Assembly: GCA_917880885.1 (NCBI GenBank)
Contig: OU862920.1
Location: forward strand, 2,356,001-2,420,000
Direction of reading: 5' to 3'
DNA: 64,000 bases
DNA from: Limnephilus marmoratus
Taxonomy: Eukaryota > Arthropoda > Insecta > Trichoptera > Limnephilidae
In this document: positions 48,385 to 59,295 of the stretch, piece by piece
How the letters are laid out: each line of letters starts with the position of its first letter
Numbering within the stretch: position 1 is the stretch's first letter
Made by a program: the position numbers and the translations under genes
Notes under the pieces: generated by a model
Databases searched by the model: none
What the model saw: only the letters and a program-made list of their open reading frames with translations
Told to the model about the DNA's origin: nothing

Positions 48385-49329
48385 TGAAATACAGGGGTAC
48401 AAATACCCCAGGGGTCCGTTCTGGGCCCACTTCTTTTCATCCTCTTCACAATTGATGTTGCTAAAATAATCTAATCATTTGGCCTTCTATCTTACTGCTA
48501 CGCTGATGACCAACAAGTTTACTTTTACTGCTTACCACAGGAACTAGACAGTCTAAAAACTTGCATAATCGAGTGTCTAGAAGCAATTACCCGCTGGATG
48601 ACCTCAAATAGATTGAAACTAAATCCATCAAAGACTGAGTTTCTCTGGACCACCACAAGCAGACGTCAGCATATCATTGATAACTTCCCAATAACCATTT
48701 CAGGAAGTGACATCACTCCAAAGACATGTACAAAACTACTGGGTGTCAATTTGGACGTTGATTTTCTGCACGGGGTTCTTTCAATTAAGGCAAATTAAAG
48801 CAGTAAGGAGAAACCTACCAACAGAAGCGACTAAATTACTAGTCAATTCATATGTTGTTTCACATCTCGATTATTGCAATGGAATATGTGCAAGTCTTCC
48901 AAAATATCAAATCAACAAATTACAATCCGTTTTCTGGCAAGGCTTATCACCGGCGTCTCTAAATTTTCCCATATTTCAGAGCATCTCAAAAATCTTCACT
49001 GGCTCAAATGTCCTGAAAGAATCTAGTGCAAGCTCTGCTGGATGGTATTTAAGTCCCTTAATGGAATGGCTCTGGCTTACTTATCGGAATTGTGTATTCC
49101 AGAAAATTCCAATTCTCGACAGTCAACCCTGAAGTCAACAGCGTCATCAGCTATCGGAAGGTTAAAGGAACCAAAGCGCACACCATATACTAAGTTCGGT
49201 GAGCATGCTTTTGCAGTGTCAGGACCTAAAGCCTGGAATGGACTGCCACATGACTTAAGAAAGATCATAGACTCTGCGAAATTTAGAGCTAAACTTAAAA
49301 CTCACCTTTTCAGACAGTCGTATCCATAA
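48385..49329 (+). mobile_element. CR1/L2-like non-LTR retrotransposon, RT 3' part
   Basis: Reads PQGSVLGPLLFILFTID, an intact YADD box (SYCYADDQQVYFY near 48505), LKLNPSKTEFLW and, after frame changes, the C-terminal GEHAFAVSGPKAWNGLPHDL ending KTHLFRQSYP. A TAA at about 48468 and frameshifts near 48790 and 48970 disable it. It begins about 180 bp after the MAN1B1 stop; the A-rich stretch after 49390 is its tail. Confidence 0.8.
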
Positions 49330-49455
49330 ACTCAAAAATCTTTCACCTTCACATTCAATGCCCGCGACACTGTAAATAACAAATTTGTAAAAATAAAAAA
49401 AAAAATAAATAAAAAAAAAAATTCTATTTGTAAGCATTTGTAAAGGTAATTTCAA

Positions 49456-50340
49456 TAGGGAATGCAATCTCATTCTCGCGAGATCTCGGCCTTTTTTAGC
49501 CAGATTGAACTCGGACGAAAAAAGGGCGAGATCTCGCGAGTTTAACGAGATTGCACTCGAGCATAAAAACGTCTTATTTGAAGCGCGGACTGACATGGAC
49601 GGAGTTGCGATCTGTAGGTTTAGTTCAGTGCGCGTGAGGCGGCGGCCTGAGATCTATGGTTCCAACTAGCGTTGAATCCGAAAGGGCCTTCTCAGCGGCT
49701 GGTTATCTGGCCAACAATATAAGAAGCCGTTTAGCAGACGATTCTTGCTTTATTATAAGCCATTATTACGAATTATTTTGAAAATAGCTAATTTTCAAAA
49801 TAATTTGGCTTGTGATTTTAACTGAACAAATCTTTTATTTGATTGCTATATTTTGTTAATTAATCTGTAATATCTAATGGATCTACTGTGTAGATATAGT
49901 TTTATTTAATTGATAATAATATCTCAGTTTAATAGTCAACTCAACTTAGATAATAAGTTAATTTTTTTTTTACTTCTCGTTGTTTTGTTTGTTATAAAAT
50001 AACTGTTTTATTACTAAAAGATTTTTGTTTTATATTAGAAGAGAAGACTGGTTGTTTCTTTCATTTGTTATTTGATAGATACGTACGTCAAAGTTTGCTA
50101 CTTAGAAGTTTATTAAAAAATTATAGACAAATACGTCAAACAATGTTTGATGCATAAAAGTCTATTGAAAAATTTGTGAAAATAAATGTTTATCTTATAA
50201 TAGTTATAGTTTTTATTATTTTTTTCCTAATTTATTCAAATATTGTGATTATTTGCAAAAAAACACACAAAATTGCCAATCTCGTGATAAACTCGCGGGA
50301 TCTCGCTTGAGCCCCATTCTCCCGAGATTTGCATTCCCTA
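49456..50340 (+). mobile_element. hAT deletion derivative, 885 bp
   Basis: Inverted ends TAGGGAATGCAATCTC and TAGGGAATGCAAATCTC (reverse complement of the right) with 8-bp duplications AATTTCAA (49448-49455) and AATTTCAT (50341-50348). Inside, 49656-49781 keeps the end of a hAT transposase: SVESERAFSAAGYLANNIRS then a stop. GCGAGATCTCG-type subterminal repeats occur near both ends, as expected for transposase binding. Confidence 0.85.
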
Positions 50341-50903
50341 AATTTCATGTACATTCTCGAGCCCTAAAGATTCCTAAACTGTCCAGTTTTTGTAAATAAA
50401 TATCAACTCTACTTTTGCCACTAATATTTTCATAAATGTAATAGTAATAGTGATGGGGGCAGCAAATGTAAAATCATGCAATGTCCAGTGTTTTAAATAT
50501 AATGTCCTCCGCGTGCAAAGCCGTATCTTCTCCAAGCATAAACTTTATAATTAAAGTGTGTTTGTCGGAAGTGACCTGCCAGGTAAGTATGTTTCTATAT
50601 CCATTTGTAAATAGTAAAATTAGATAGAACCTAAGAATTCTTAATAAATTGTAAACGGCACTCTACAAACTATCCAATAATGTATTATTATTAATTGGAT
50701 GAATGGTATGTATAGGAAATAATTTCATATCGCTAGAGCCCACCATCACATTACATATAGAAACCTTCCCGGGCGCGCATTACAACAACAAGACCAAAGT
50801 TTCATCGCTTCATTCAAAATTCAATCGGATGAATGGTTTAGGTACCGCAACAAACAAAGAAACATTCATTTTTATACAGCCAAAACCTCTTGAGATTTTT
50901 TAA

Positions 50904-51259
50904 GGGGGGGGGGGGGGGGGGGGGGGGGCGGTCCGCCCCGGGTGCCACCCGACAGGGGGGTGACACTCGACCGTGGGAAAAAATTCACAAAGGATATTGT
51001 CATATTTTTGTCTAGGTCTCTTTAGTCCAGGTCTTTGTGTCTAGGTCCCGAATTTTGTGTCTAGGTCTTTTTATAGCGAACATAGCCTATATTTGTGGAT
51101 AAATCTGAAATTTTCTAGCCACCCCCCCCCCCCCAGGATGGGCCAATTTTATGAAGTCGAAATAAGCGTTTTCAACTTTAATAGGGCGGGGGGGTGGTGA
51201 CACCACTCCCCTGGGGGTGGCATCCGCCCCGGGTACCACCCATGCTAGCTACGCCACTG
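50904..51259. mobile_element. GC-rich hAT-like MITE fragment with poly-G tract
   Basis: The right end GTACCACCCATGCTAGCTAC + GCCACTG is the inverse of the CAGTGGCGTAGC terminus common in hAT MITEs. The left end is replaced by 25 G (50904-50928) followed by the palindrome-like CGGTCCGCCCCGGGTGCCAC. A run of 13 C lies at 51122-51134. GTCTAGGTC is repeated three times in the middle. Confidence 0.5.
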
Positions 51260-51284
51260 GACTGGGTACAACGATGTAAAGACA

Positions 51285-51465
51285 AACTCATGCGTACACC
51301 GGCTTCTGATTAGGTATGGCAACATGGAAGGAAAATTAATGTTGGTCGTAGTGTAAAATACTTGGGACGTATTATCACAGACCACCTGAAGGACATCGAG
51401 GAAATAGAGAGACAAAGAAGAGTGATATCCGCTAGAGCAGGTAGGTACATAGGTGAGTTCTTTAT
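51285..51465 (+). mobile_element. Small RT relic
   Basis: KYLGRIITDHLKDIEEIERQ followed by RRVISARAG resembles the conserved thumb-region segment of non-LTR reverse transcriptases. Nothing else of the element remains. Confidence 0.5.
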
Positions 51466-52010
51466 TATTTGTTTTGGGGTTTAATTTATAGAACTCAATT
51501 AAAAAAAATATATTTAAATTAAATTTAATAAAGTTGTTATTTAATAAAGTTTGCAAGCATTTTTATTATACAGCACTTACAAGTTCGGCGACAGTTTGAA
51601 AATGGCCTTGTAAGACGAAACAGCTGTAATAAAAATAAAAACTAAAATACTTACAAAACTTGATAACATTATTAAATTAAATTTAAAAAAAGGTAAGTTC
51701 ATGAATTCTATGGAAGTGGTGCCATCTATAATTTTCAAAGAGAACTGTTTTCATAAAATATTATAGTAGACGCAAGCTCTATGTAGAAATAGTTTTCCTC
51801 TTTGATGTTGTAAGCTATTTGGTTCAAAAATGGAATCATGGGAGATGAACTCTAATCAAAATAAAAATTTCGGCGCTCATCTTAAAGTTCTGGAATTCTT
51901 AACCGATTTGGTTCGAAATTGGTATAGGAGAAGTTAGGTGGGAGATGAACTTAAATCTAAAGTCAAAATTAAGGACGGCTCTGCACCAAAAGTTAAATTT
52001 GGTTTAAGTA
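51466..52010. other. AT-rich DNA
   Basis: Two similar sentences (GGGAGATGAACT near 51840 and 51948) hint at a small repeat. No gene seen. Confidence 0.4.
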
Positions 52011-52014
52011 TCGA

Positions 52015-52790
52015 AGAAACACTAAGATACAAGAAAATGCAGGAAAAAGTGAGACGAGCCAACAATAGTTAAGATTTTGGAAGAAGCAGTAAAAACAAAG
52101 GTGAGTTAAAAAAAACCAAAGAAGAAGCCAATATTAAAAAATAAGAAACAAGTAGCAAGCAGAGCCGAAAAGAGACGAAAAGATCCAAGAAGAGCAAGAA
52201 GGGACAAGAACACCCAAGAAGAAGCAAGAAGAGACGAGAACATTCAAGAAAAGATAATAAGAGATGAGAAAAGACAAGCGGAGGCCAGAAGAGACAAGAA
52301 AAGATGTGAATTTCAAGAAGAAGCAAGAATAGCCAAGAAGGGACAATCAGAGAAGGGACGAGGAGATTCCAAAAGAGACAAGAAGAAATAAGAAAAAGCA
52401 AGAAGACAAAGAAAGCCATGAAGAGGCAAGAAGAGCCAAGAACAGTAAAGAAGATCCAAGAAGATACAGAGAAAGATTCAAGATGAGGCAAAAGCAGCCA
52501 GAAATAGACAAAAAAATCCAAGAAGAGCCGAGAAGAAGCAAGAAGGAGGAAGACATAAAGAAAAAAAAAAAAAGTTATATAACGCTCAACGCATTCCTTT
52601 ATTCCTGCTCATCGTAAATTCCAATATTGGCTTATTGGGTTGCCATGTAAACCGGTCGATTAAACTCCAACCCCTTTCCTATCCTCAGAGCATGTGTTCC
52701 AAGTTCTAACATATCAGTGCCCCCCTGGTATATCGGTCTCACCAGGACAGGGGTGCTCCTGGCTGGGTGGTACAATCGTATCGTATTTAA
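52015..52790 (+). repeat. Purine-minisatellite repeat family P, copy 2
   Basis: A purine tract (to about 52575) joined to the same unique block as copy 1 (CGCATTCCTTTATTCCTGC to GGTGGTACAATCGTATCG). The purine part has diverged in unit order while the unique part stays alignable. Confidence 0.75.
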
Positions 52791-52959
52791 ACACATTATT
52801 TGATTTAAGTTGACTTTGCATCTTGCACCAAAAATTTAACTGGCTAAATGCGTTTAAAGAACTGTCAAAGTTAAATGCCCTAAGGGGGCTGTTTATCTGA
52901 GTTGTGTTTAGCAAACTGTTCTGTCAAATAAATGTTAGGTTTTCCCTTCGATTTCTGAT

Positions 52960-53990
52960 TGTCTAATATTGCTAAAATCTAACTAATTAATTAATTCATA
53001 TTCACGATGGACATTTAGGATTAGTATTCTGACGATGACGAAATAATTATAGATTTTATATGTAGACCGTTTATAGTGAGAGAAATAAACACAAGAACAA
53101 AGAAGATTTCGTCTCAGTAAAGAAACAACATCATTATTAGTGCAAGAAATTGAACCTCGGTAAAATTAAATAAATATCAATAAATACAATAAAAACAATG
53201 CTTTGACACCTATGAATCAAGTATTGTGCACATTTTTTTTTTATCTGAGCTCCTTACAGGAGGCCCTGAGGAAAATAATTTCCCTCGGGGCCTATGTCAT
53301 CTTGGGGGATGCTGTGTGGAGGGTTTTTTTTAAGGAAAGGAAGGAGAGGAGAGTTCTGGAAAGGAAAAGGGTTTATGGGGTGGGTAGGAATCTGGGGTTC
53401 AGTGTGTCCTGGTCATCCTCTTCCAAAACCTAGACAAACCTCACCCCATGAACCCGGGCACCCCTGGTAAGTCACCAAACGTAGCGAACCACTTGGGGTG
53501 ACCTATGGCAGAGGTGTTGGTTTGAAGTATCGAGGATTTATGCAACAGGGAGTCAATTAATTACTTGTGGTGATGTGAATGGGGTCGACGAGTCCACGGT
53601 TTGTCTCACAGTGCACTGTGTTACCCATGCCATCGCTTCTTTGTGTAAAAATATATCAAAATACCTAATAATTCTTAGGAGCGACAGAGAATTGCAGCAG
53701 ATTTTACAGAATAGCGAAATTTCCTCGAGTTTGTGGGCCCATTGATGGCACTCATATGTGTCTCCTATTGTCTCCTGGCGGAAGTATGGCAGAGATTTTC
53801 AGGAATAGAAAAGGGTACTTTTGTATTAGTGTGCAGTGTTGTGGAGCGGTGGTATGGATCTGCCCAAGATTCTAATATTAACAGGGACAATTCTGCCCTG
53901 AAAAGAAATTTTCTTCCGAGAAAATTTGACAATAAAGTATTGTTAGGTGACAGTGGTTATGCCCAAACCAATAAGGAACTGCAGTGAAAA
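52960..53990 (+). pseudogene. Harbinger (HARBI1-like) transposase relic, split by R1
   Basis: A decayed frame holds FRLSKETTSLLVQEIEPR near 53110, then after an R1 insertion (53228-53525) CGDVNGVDESTVCLTVHCVT, the first catalytic region CGPIDGTHMC near 53735, MAEIFRNRKGYF near 53785, and the LLGDSGYAQTN region near 53945. These are the DDE_Tnp_4 hallmarks. Frameshifts and at least one stop make it non-functional. Terminal repeats were not identified. Confidence 0.8.
53228..53525 (-). repeat. R1 dispersed repeat, copy l
   Basis: Antisense: TGAGCTCCTTACAGGAGGCC, the CCTGAGG/CCTCGGGG palindrome, GATGCTGTGTGGAGGG and CACCAAACGTAGCGAACCAC. Inserted in the Harbinger relic. Confidence 0.75.
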
Positions 53991-53999
53991 ATTTTATGG

Positions 54000-56280
54000 C
54001 TTTAAAAAAATATGTTCATATAGACCAATAAACGCTGATTCTGAATATATAAGTTTTATTTCATAATATTGAACGTAGAGTTCTTAAAAAAATTATTAAT
54101 AAGTGCATTTTTAAACGTCTCGTTAAAACACACTGAAAATTTGGTATTATTGAATGGTTAGTGCTGACGTCACGCGTCACCAGTCATTGTATTGAAATCT
54201 TTTATTATGTAGGTATGACACAAGCCTTCAGTATTAACAACATTTCATGTTATTCGTTATTTCATACTGTTTGTAGAGATTTAGTTGTTGTGTTTATTGA
54301 AACAATATTTAAGCCTAAATAATTCAGAATCAAAAATAGAGGTATCTCTATTAGTTTAGCTCTATTATTTAAAATATTGTAAAACTTTAAACTGAATGAA
54401 AAATTTTTATAATATGCTACATCATAATGCTACCTGGAGACGGGCAAAGCGGCTCAGTTGAACGAGCCGCTTCACTAGGTCTCGTTCAATGAAAAGACCC
54501 GGTTCAGTGAATCGGCTCAATTGAACGACTGAATTAAGAACACACTTGCTCATTAGAAGCCAAAGAGCATGCTAACTAGTAGCAATTGCTACCCGCTCAC
54601 TCATTCGCAAAGATCCGTGTGCAAGTGTGTCCGTAGCTTTGAAGATCGGTCTTGCAGAACCGGATCTTATGGATCCGTATGAAGATCCGGGTCACTGAGC
54701 CAACTTGTTCGTGAACGACTCTCTTCTACTGCAAACTTCCAAATCAAAATGGCCGCCATCGATCAGCTGATGTATCTTATTTGTGCAGTGTGTAGGTGAT
54801 GCTTCGTTTGAGATAATATGTATTGATTTTAACCCGTCTAATCACAGGAGACCCAAGTTGTCCCAAAACATCATGCCGTTATAATAACAGGAGACCCGGA
54901 TTGTCCCAGAGCGACAGTGCATTATTAAAAGTGAGATATCTCTCTTCCTGTCATGCGAATATTTGTGATTTCTTTTATGTTAGAAACGGAATGAAATAAT
55001 GCTTCTCATTGTCTTAGAATTATATGAGCTAGGTTTTTCAGATATTTTACAAACCAGATCAAAAGTGACGGTTTAATTTTTCGCCAATTTGTGACGTATT
55101 ACACATTTAATTTTAAAATAAAATTGTATGAAAGTGATAAAAAGTGAGGTGACAGTTTTATTACAAATTTTATTTAGAAAAGGAATCTGTATTTTATATT
55201 TTAAGTTTATTCTATTTTAATTACTTTAATTCGAATATACGCAGGAATGCATTTTTTAGCCAATTTAAATTTCCAATATTAAAATTTTAATATTTAGAAA
55301 CAAAAATATTGATTTCTAATAAACTCACCGGAAAGATTGTTTTATCTAGATTTTAGAACAATTTTTGTTTTAGCAAAAGCGTTAAAAAAAACCAATAAAT
55401 AGGAACATTTAAAATGCATGGCAAAAGTTGACAGAAAATTATTTTCTTATTATTCGAAGGGTTAAAGCGTAAAAAAATAATAATTTCAAACAATTTCTAT
55501 ACCACACTCCCGTAATAATATTGAAAAATATAATAATAATAATAAATAAATAATTCCACCTAAATAATATTTTAACTTATCGAATAGTATCATCTACCTC
55601 CCGTATAACAACAACTGTTGAAAATAAAAATAAGGAGTGATGACGTCACACGATTCATTATACATGCGGTGGTTTTCGGAGGATCTTGAAAAATTAAAAC
55701 TTTTGATAATTATTTTAACTATTAAAACTAACTCTAAAAAAAAATGCAATTATTTAAGTTAAAAGGTCATTATTCATTAAAAAAAATTGGACTGGAGTTC
55801 TCTATTATACGATGACACCCCTTACAGAAGGTAATATACAAACAAGAGGATAAGCATTATACCAAGAGTCACAAATAAAGTCAAGAAATGTTGTTGAAAA
55901 AGTCTTATGTTATAATATATTCTTGTCCCACGTATCAACAACCTTTCTCAAATCTCACCTATCTTGTGAATATGTATTCTGGAACGAATTATGCTTGTTA
56001 TGCGAGCTTCCACTCTATTATTATGTTATGTTATGAATAGTAATATTATAATAAAGTGGTAATAAATAATCAGAAACAAAGGAAGTGCTGATTTAGATTT
56101 TGCTACAATAGCTGTAATTCATTGAATCCGTGAATCGGGAAATTTGTTTTGTCATCAATTCTGCTCTAATGAATGTGCGACACTAGAAATATGACCAGGT
56201 GGAACTTAAAAAAAGGAATTTAAAAAATATATATTTTCATTTAATTTGCTCAAAAAGGGTAATTATGTGCAATATTTTAG
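54000..56280. other. AT-rich intergenic DNA with one repetitive block
   Basis: 54430-54730 is GC-richer, with GAACGAGCCGCTT, CGGCTCAGTTGAACGA and GATCCG words repeated in both orientations; it is probably a MITE of unknown type. 55135-55445 pairs with 28045-28370. GGAGACC(C)..GTTGTCCC occurs twice near 54845-54920. No gene seen. Confidence 0.45.
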
Positions 56281-56284
56281 AATT

Positions 56285-56545
56285 CGAGGTATGGGTACTG
56301 CTGCCCGCAGAACTATTTATTGGGTAACCAACACCCAAGTGGTTTGATGACTTAGCAAGGGTGCCCAGGTTCATGGGGTGAGATTTGTCTAGGTCTTGGC
56401 TGCAAATGCGTTTACTCACCTATAGCTTGGCAGGCCGGATCGGGAGACACCGCTTGTGGGAGACCTTTAGACATAGAGGTCTCTGTCTTTGTCAAAAGAA
56501 CTGGACTCTCGACCCATTGCATTACACCACAGTGGGAGCGTGGAT
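56285..56545 (+). repeat. R1 dispersed repeat, copy m
   Basis: Upstream block only: GCAGAACTATTTATTGGGTA, AAGTGGTTTGATGACTTAGC and TTGGCAGGCCGGATCGGGAG. Confidence 0.65.
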
Positions 56546-56722
56546 TCATACTAACAATAATGCATATTTGTAATAATGTCCTATACTTCATACACTTTGG
56601 CTTGACGATTCAAGAATCTTAGCAATTAGTGCACGGAGGTTCATATGTTGGCACATGTTGCCTACATTTTGAAAACTCATCGACGACGTCAGTCTGTTGT
56701 ATACCCAGTTGAGACTTTAAAC

Positions 56723-57379
56723 TAGAGATGCCACAAATATTCGGCTACTATTCGGTATTCGACCGAATATTGCGAACCATTCGGCCGAATACCGAATACT
56801 AAATCATGAAAAAAAAGCCCAATATTACTAACAAATTTTTTTATTTCAACAAAAAAAAACCGCATATTTAATACTTAATCTATCAATGTTAAGTTTTGAT
56901 AAATGAAAACATTTTTTTCAGCATTTGTTGATAGCAAATGATTGCGCTTTTCGTCAAAAAATTATACCTGCTTCCGAAAAAAGCCGCTCACTACACTGCT
57001 ACCGGGAGATAATAAATAAATCTTAGGAAATTCTGCTAGGCTTGAATACTGTTTTGCGTTTGCTGACCACTACTTGTAAGGGTCTGCTATCCGATCTGGG
57101 CAAACAGTTTTTATGTATTTTTTAATATATTCACACTACAAGTTTCAATGTATTTTTTAAGATATAAGTAGATAAACAATATAAGTAACACAATTTGATG
57201 AAACAGTCAACAAATAATGGGTGTTGTGGCACGACCTACTCGCTAATGAAACAAATACGCCCACAGCGTGGTTACCGCACACACTTCAATGATGCAGGTT
57301 GGAACTGGTCACCCGCTAAATGTACTAAGTGTCACCGAATATTCCGTATTCGGCAAAATCACTATTCGTGGCATCTTTA
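56723..57379. mobile_element. hAT-type non-autonomous element, 657 bp, perfect 8-bp target duplication
   Basis: CTTTAAAC flanks both sides (56715-56722 and 57380-57387). Ends are TAGAGATGCCACAAATATTC and (reverse complement) TAAAGATGCCACGAATAGTG. ATTCGG/CCGAAT motifs are clustered just inside both termini, as in known hAT subterminal arrays. Frames inside are not homologous to transposase as far as I can see. Confidence 0.85.
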
Positions 57380-57689
57380 CTTTAAACATGGCGTCGCTTG
57401 TGTCAGACGTTTTGTAACAGAGAAACAAAACAGTAAAAAAAGAATGACGATATAAAATATAATAAAATTTCTAAAGCAACTGTTAGTTTTGAGTGAGGTT
57501 CTGAAGGCATTCTAATTTTGACATTTCGTAGCTATCCGATCTAGAGGTAGCGGTCTAAGTTCTGTCATTACCCGCTGACCAATCACAGAGCATTTTAAAT
57601 TCTTACGGTTTTATTCAGAATCAACGTTTGGCGATCTATATGAATATATTTTATAAGCCATAATATTGTTCAATCAAATAACTTATTGG

Positions 57690-58165
57690 ACTCCAGATAC
57701 TAATATCTACAGCCTGTATGTCGGACGAATATCTACAGCTCATATGTTGGATTAATATCTATGAACTTCAGAGTGAGGATTAATATCTACAGAGCTAAGG
57801 TCGGACGAATATCTATGACGGTCCCAGTGGTGATTAATATCTATGGAGCGTAGGTTGGACTAATATCTACAGAGGCAGCTGAGCAAGAGGTTGTACGGAA
57901 AAGCATAAATTACTTCAATTACATAATTACTAACCTAACCTAACCTAACCCAACCTCTGCCAGTGCTGTAGATATTCGTCCACACTTTGGTTCTCATAGA
58001 TATTAGTCAGCAGTTTGAGCTGTAGATATTCATCCTCTCTTTGGTTCTCATACATATTTTAAGCAGCAGTTTGAGCTGTAGATATTCGTCCCCACTTTGG
58101 TTCTCATAGATATTAGTCCGATTTGTTCAGTTTTTGGAATTCCTGTAGATATTAGTAGACGCCTC
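57690..58165. repeat. Foldback array of ATATCTACAG / CTGTAGATAT units
   Basis: The left arm carries seven units around AATATCTAYRG at spacings of 26-28 bp (unit ends at 57712, 57738, 57764, 57792, 57818, 57846 and 57872). The right arm carries the reverse complement seven times between 57966 and 58155. There, two unit types alternate to make a 54-bp dimer: CTGTAGATATTCGTCCACAC then TTTGGTTCTCATAGATATTA. A 90-bp centre separates the arms. Confidence 0.85.
57931..57951 (-). repeat. Telomere-type CCTAA repeat
   Basis: TAACC repeated four times, the last diverging to CCCAACC. Read on the minus strand this is TTAGG, the canonical arthropod telomere unit. It sits in the centre of the foldback array. 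Confidence 0.7.
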
Positions 58166-58914
58166 CACTTATTATAAGTGTTCATTATAGCTACATGGAA
58201 TAAAAAAATTATCATTTTATAATTAATATTTATTAGAAATGTTATAAAAATATATAAAAAAGGAAAATATATTTATTTTTCAATTAAATTGAAACCTTCC
58301 CACAAAGAAATTTGAAATTTAGCTGCATTTTACAAAAAAATATACGAGTTAAATTATACTATTTGAGACAGGGATATATTATGGCACTTAAGTTTTTTTG
58401 TGTACAACTTCGCTCTGCCAGGTACAGGTACCTGCAATGTGTGTCATAATGAATTATGGAATTAAACGGGTGGCACTTGATCTCTATGAGAATTCTGATC
58501 CATCCTGCATATATGAAATACCAATTAAAGACGCAAGCCGTTAGTTTTGCCGTCCAAAGGAAGACATGCGATGGATCGGTGCCATATTACTTTACACATT
58601 ACATTACATGCGCTTGGACCCGGCACAAGGTGAACATTACGAACCCATGTTCTTTCTATTTACACAATTTGTTTTTCTTCCCGTGATTACTGCGAAGAAG
58701 AAAAAAGTTCCAACTGCCTGAGCTGAGTATGTATTGAAACTTTTGTGGAATATTGGAGATTGTTACGAGATGAAAGTAAAAGAGTGGGAGAGAGAAAGGT
58801 TAGAAGAACCTAAATTTTAGTTTAAGTACATAATTTCATCTTAAATTAAATAACTATTGAGATTTCTTAAGAACCATTTTTTTTTTCAAGATGGTTGTGG
58901 AGGAATGTATAATT

Positions 58915-59295
58915 TCAACTGATGACACATTCGCAACACTCAATTGTAAACATGAGGCATTTCATGCCACACCCTTCTTCTTGATCAACTTTGCTAGTAT
59001 CCTTAGTGTCCTGTGTTGCAGCGGGTTCAGCAATCGGAGGCGGAGTGGCGTCTGTCGTGTCCTGGGCTGTGTCACCCTGGATCTTATCATGGTCGGCTTT
59101 ACCTTTGCCTTTCTCGCCTTTGCCGCCCTTGCCTTTAGCACCAGTACCTTCGTCGTCCTTGGCTTTGTCAGCCCTGCCTTCACCAACTATGGGTTTGTCG
59201 TCCGGAACCTTATCACTCTTGCTTTCACCTCTATCCCCCTTGGATCTATCGTCCTGTGCCTTTTCATCGTTCTGTGCCTTTTCATCGTTCTGACC
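58915..59295 (-). CDS. Last exon of a small charged protein with Cys-rich C-terminus, function unknown
   Basis: An open minus-strand frame is preceded at 59296 by a good acceptor (TTACATTCACAG), so it is probably the 3' exon of a spliced gene; the frame continues 17 codons into the intron without a stop. The product starts QNDEKAQNDEKAQDD (a duplicated heptad-like unit), continues as a Lys/Asp/Gly-rich disordered stretch with GAKGKGGKGEKGKGKA, and ends CGMKCLMFTIECCECVIS before TGA. The tail's closely spaced cysteines suggest palmitoylation or disulfides. Codon usage and GC are clearly higher than in flanks, as in the proven exons of this window. I do not recognise the family. A retrocopy or repeat-derived frame remains possible, since no upstream exon was found. 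Confidence 0.5.
   Translation of the reverse strand, partial: GQNDEKAQNDEKAQDDRSKGDRGESKSDKVPDDKPIVGEGRADKAKDDEGTGAKGKGGKGEKGKGKADHDKIQGDTAQDTTDATPPPIAEPAATQDTKDTSKVDQEEGCGMKCLMFTIECCECVIS

Noticed and set aside
57195..57455. Cys/His-containing frame resembling a zinc finger
   Set aside because: It runs across the right end and target duplication of the hAT-type element at 57379, so it cannot be a conserved gene.
57931..57951. True chromosome-end telomere
   Set aside because: Only four units, flanked by ordinary sequence on both sides.
57698..58155. CRISPR-like repeat-spacer pattern
   Set aside because: Units are short, degenerate and in two inverted arms; the host is eukaryotic.
58438..58683. 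THAP-like or other domain hinted by IYEIPIKDASR
   Set aside because: Only a few residues agree, a stop follows and no cysteine pattern is convincing.
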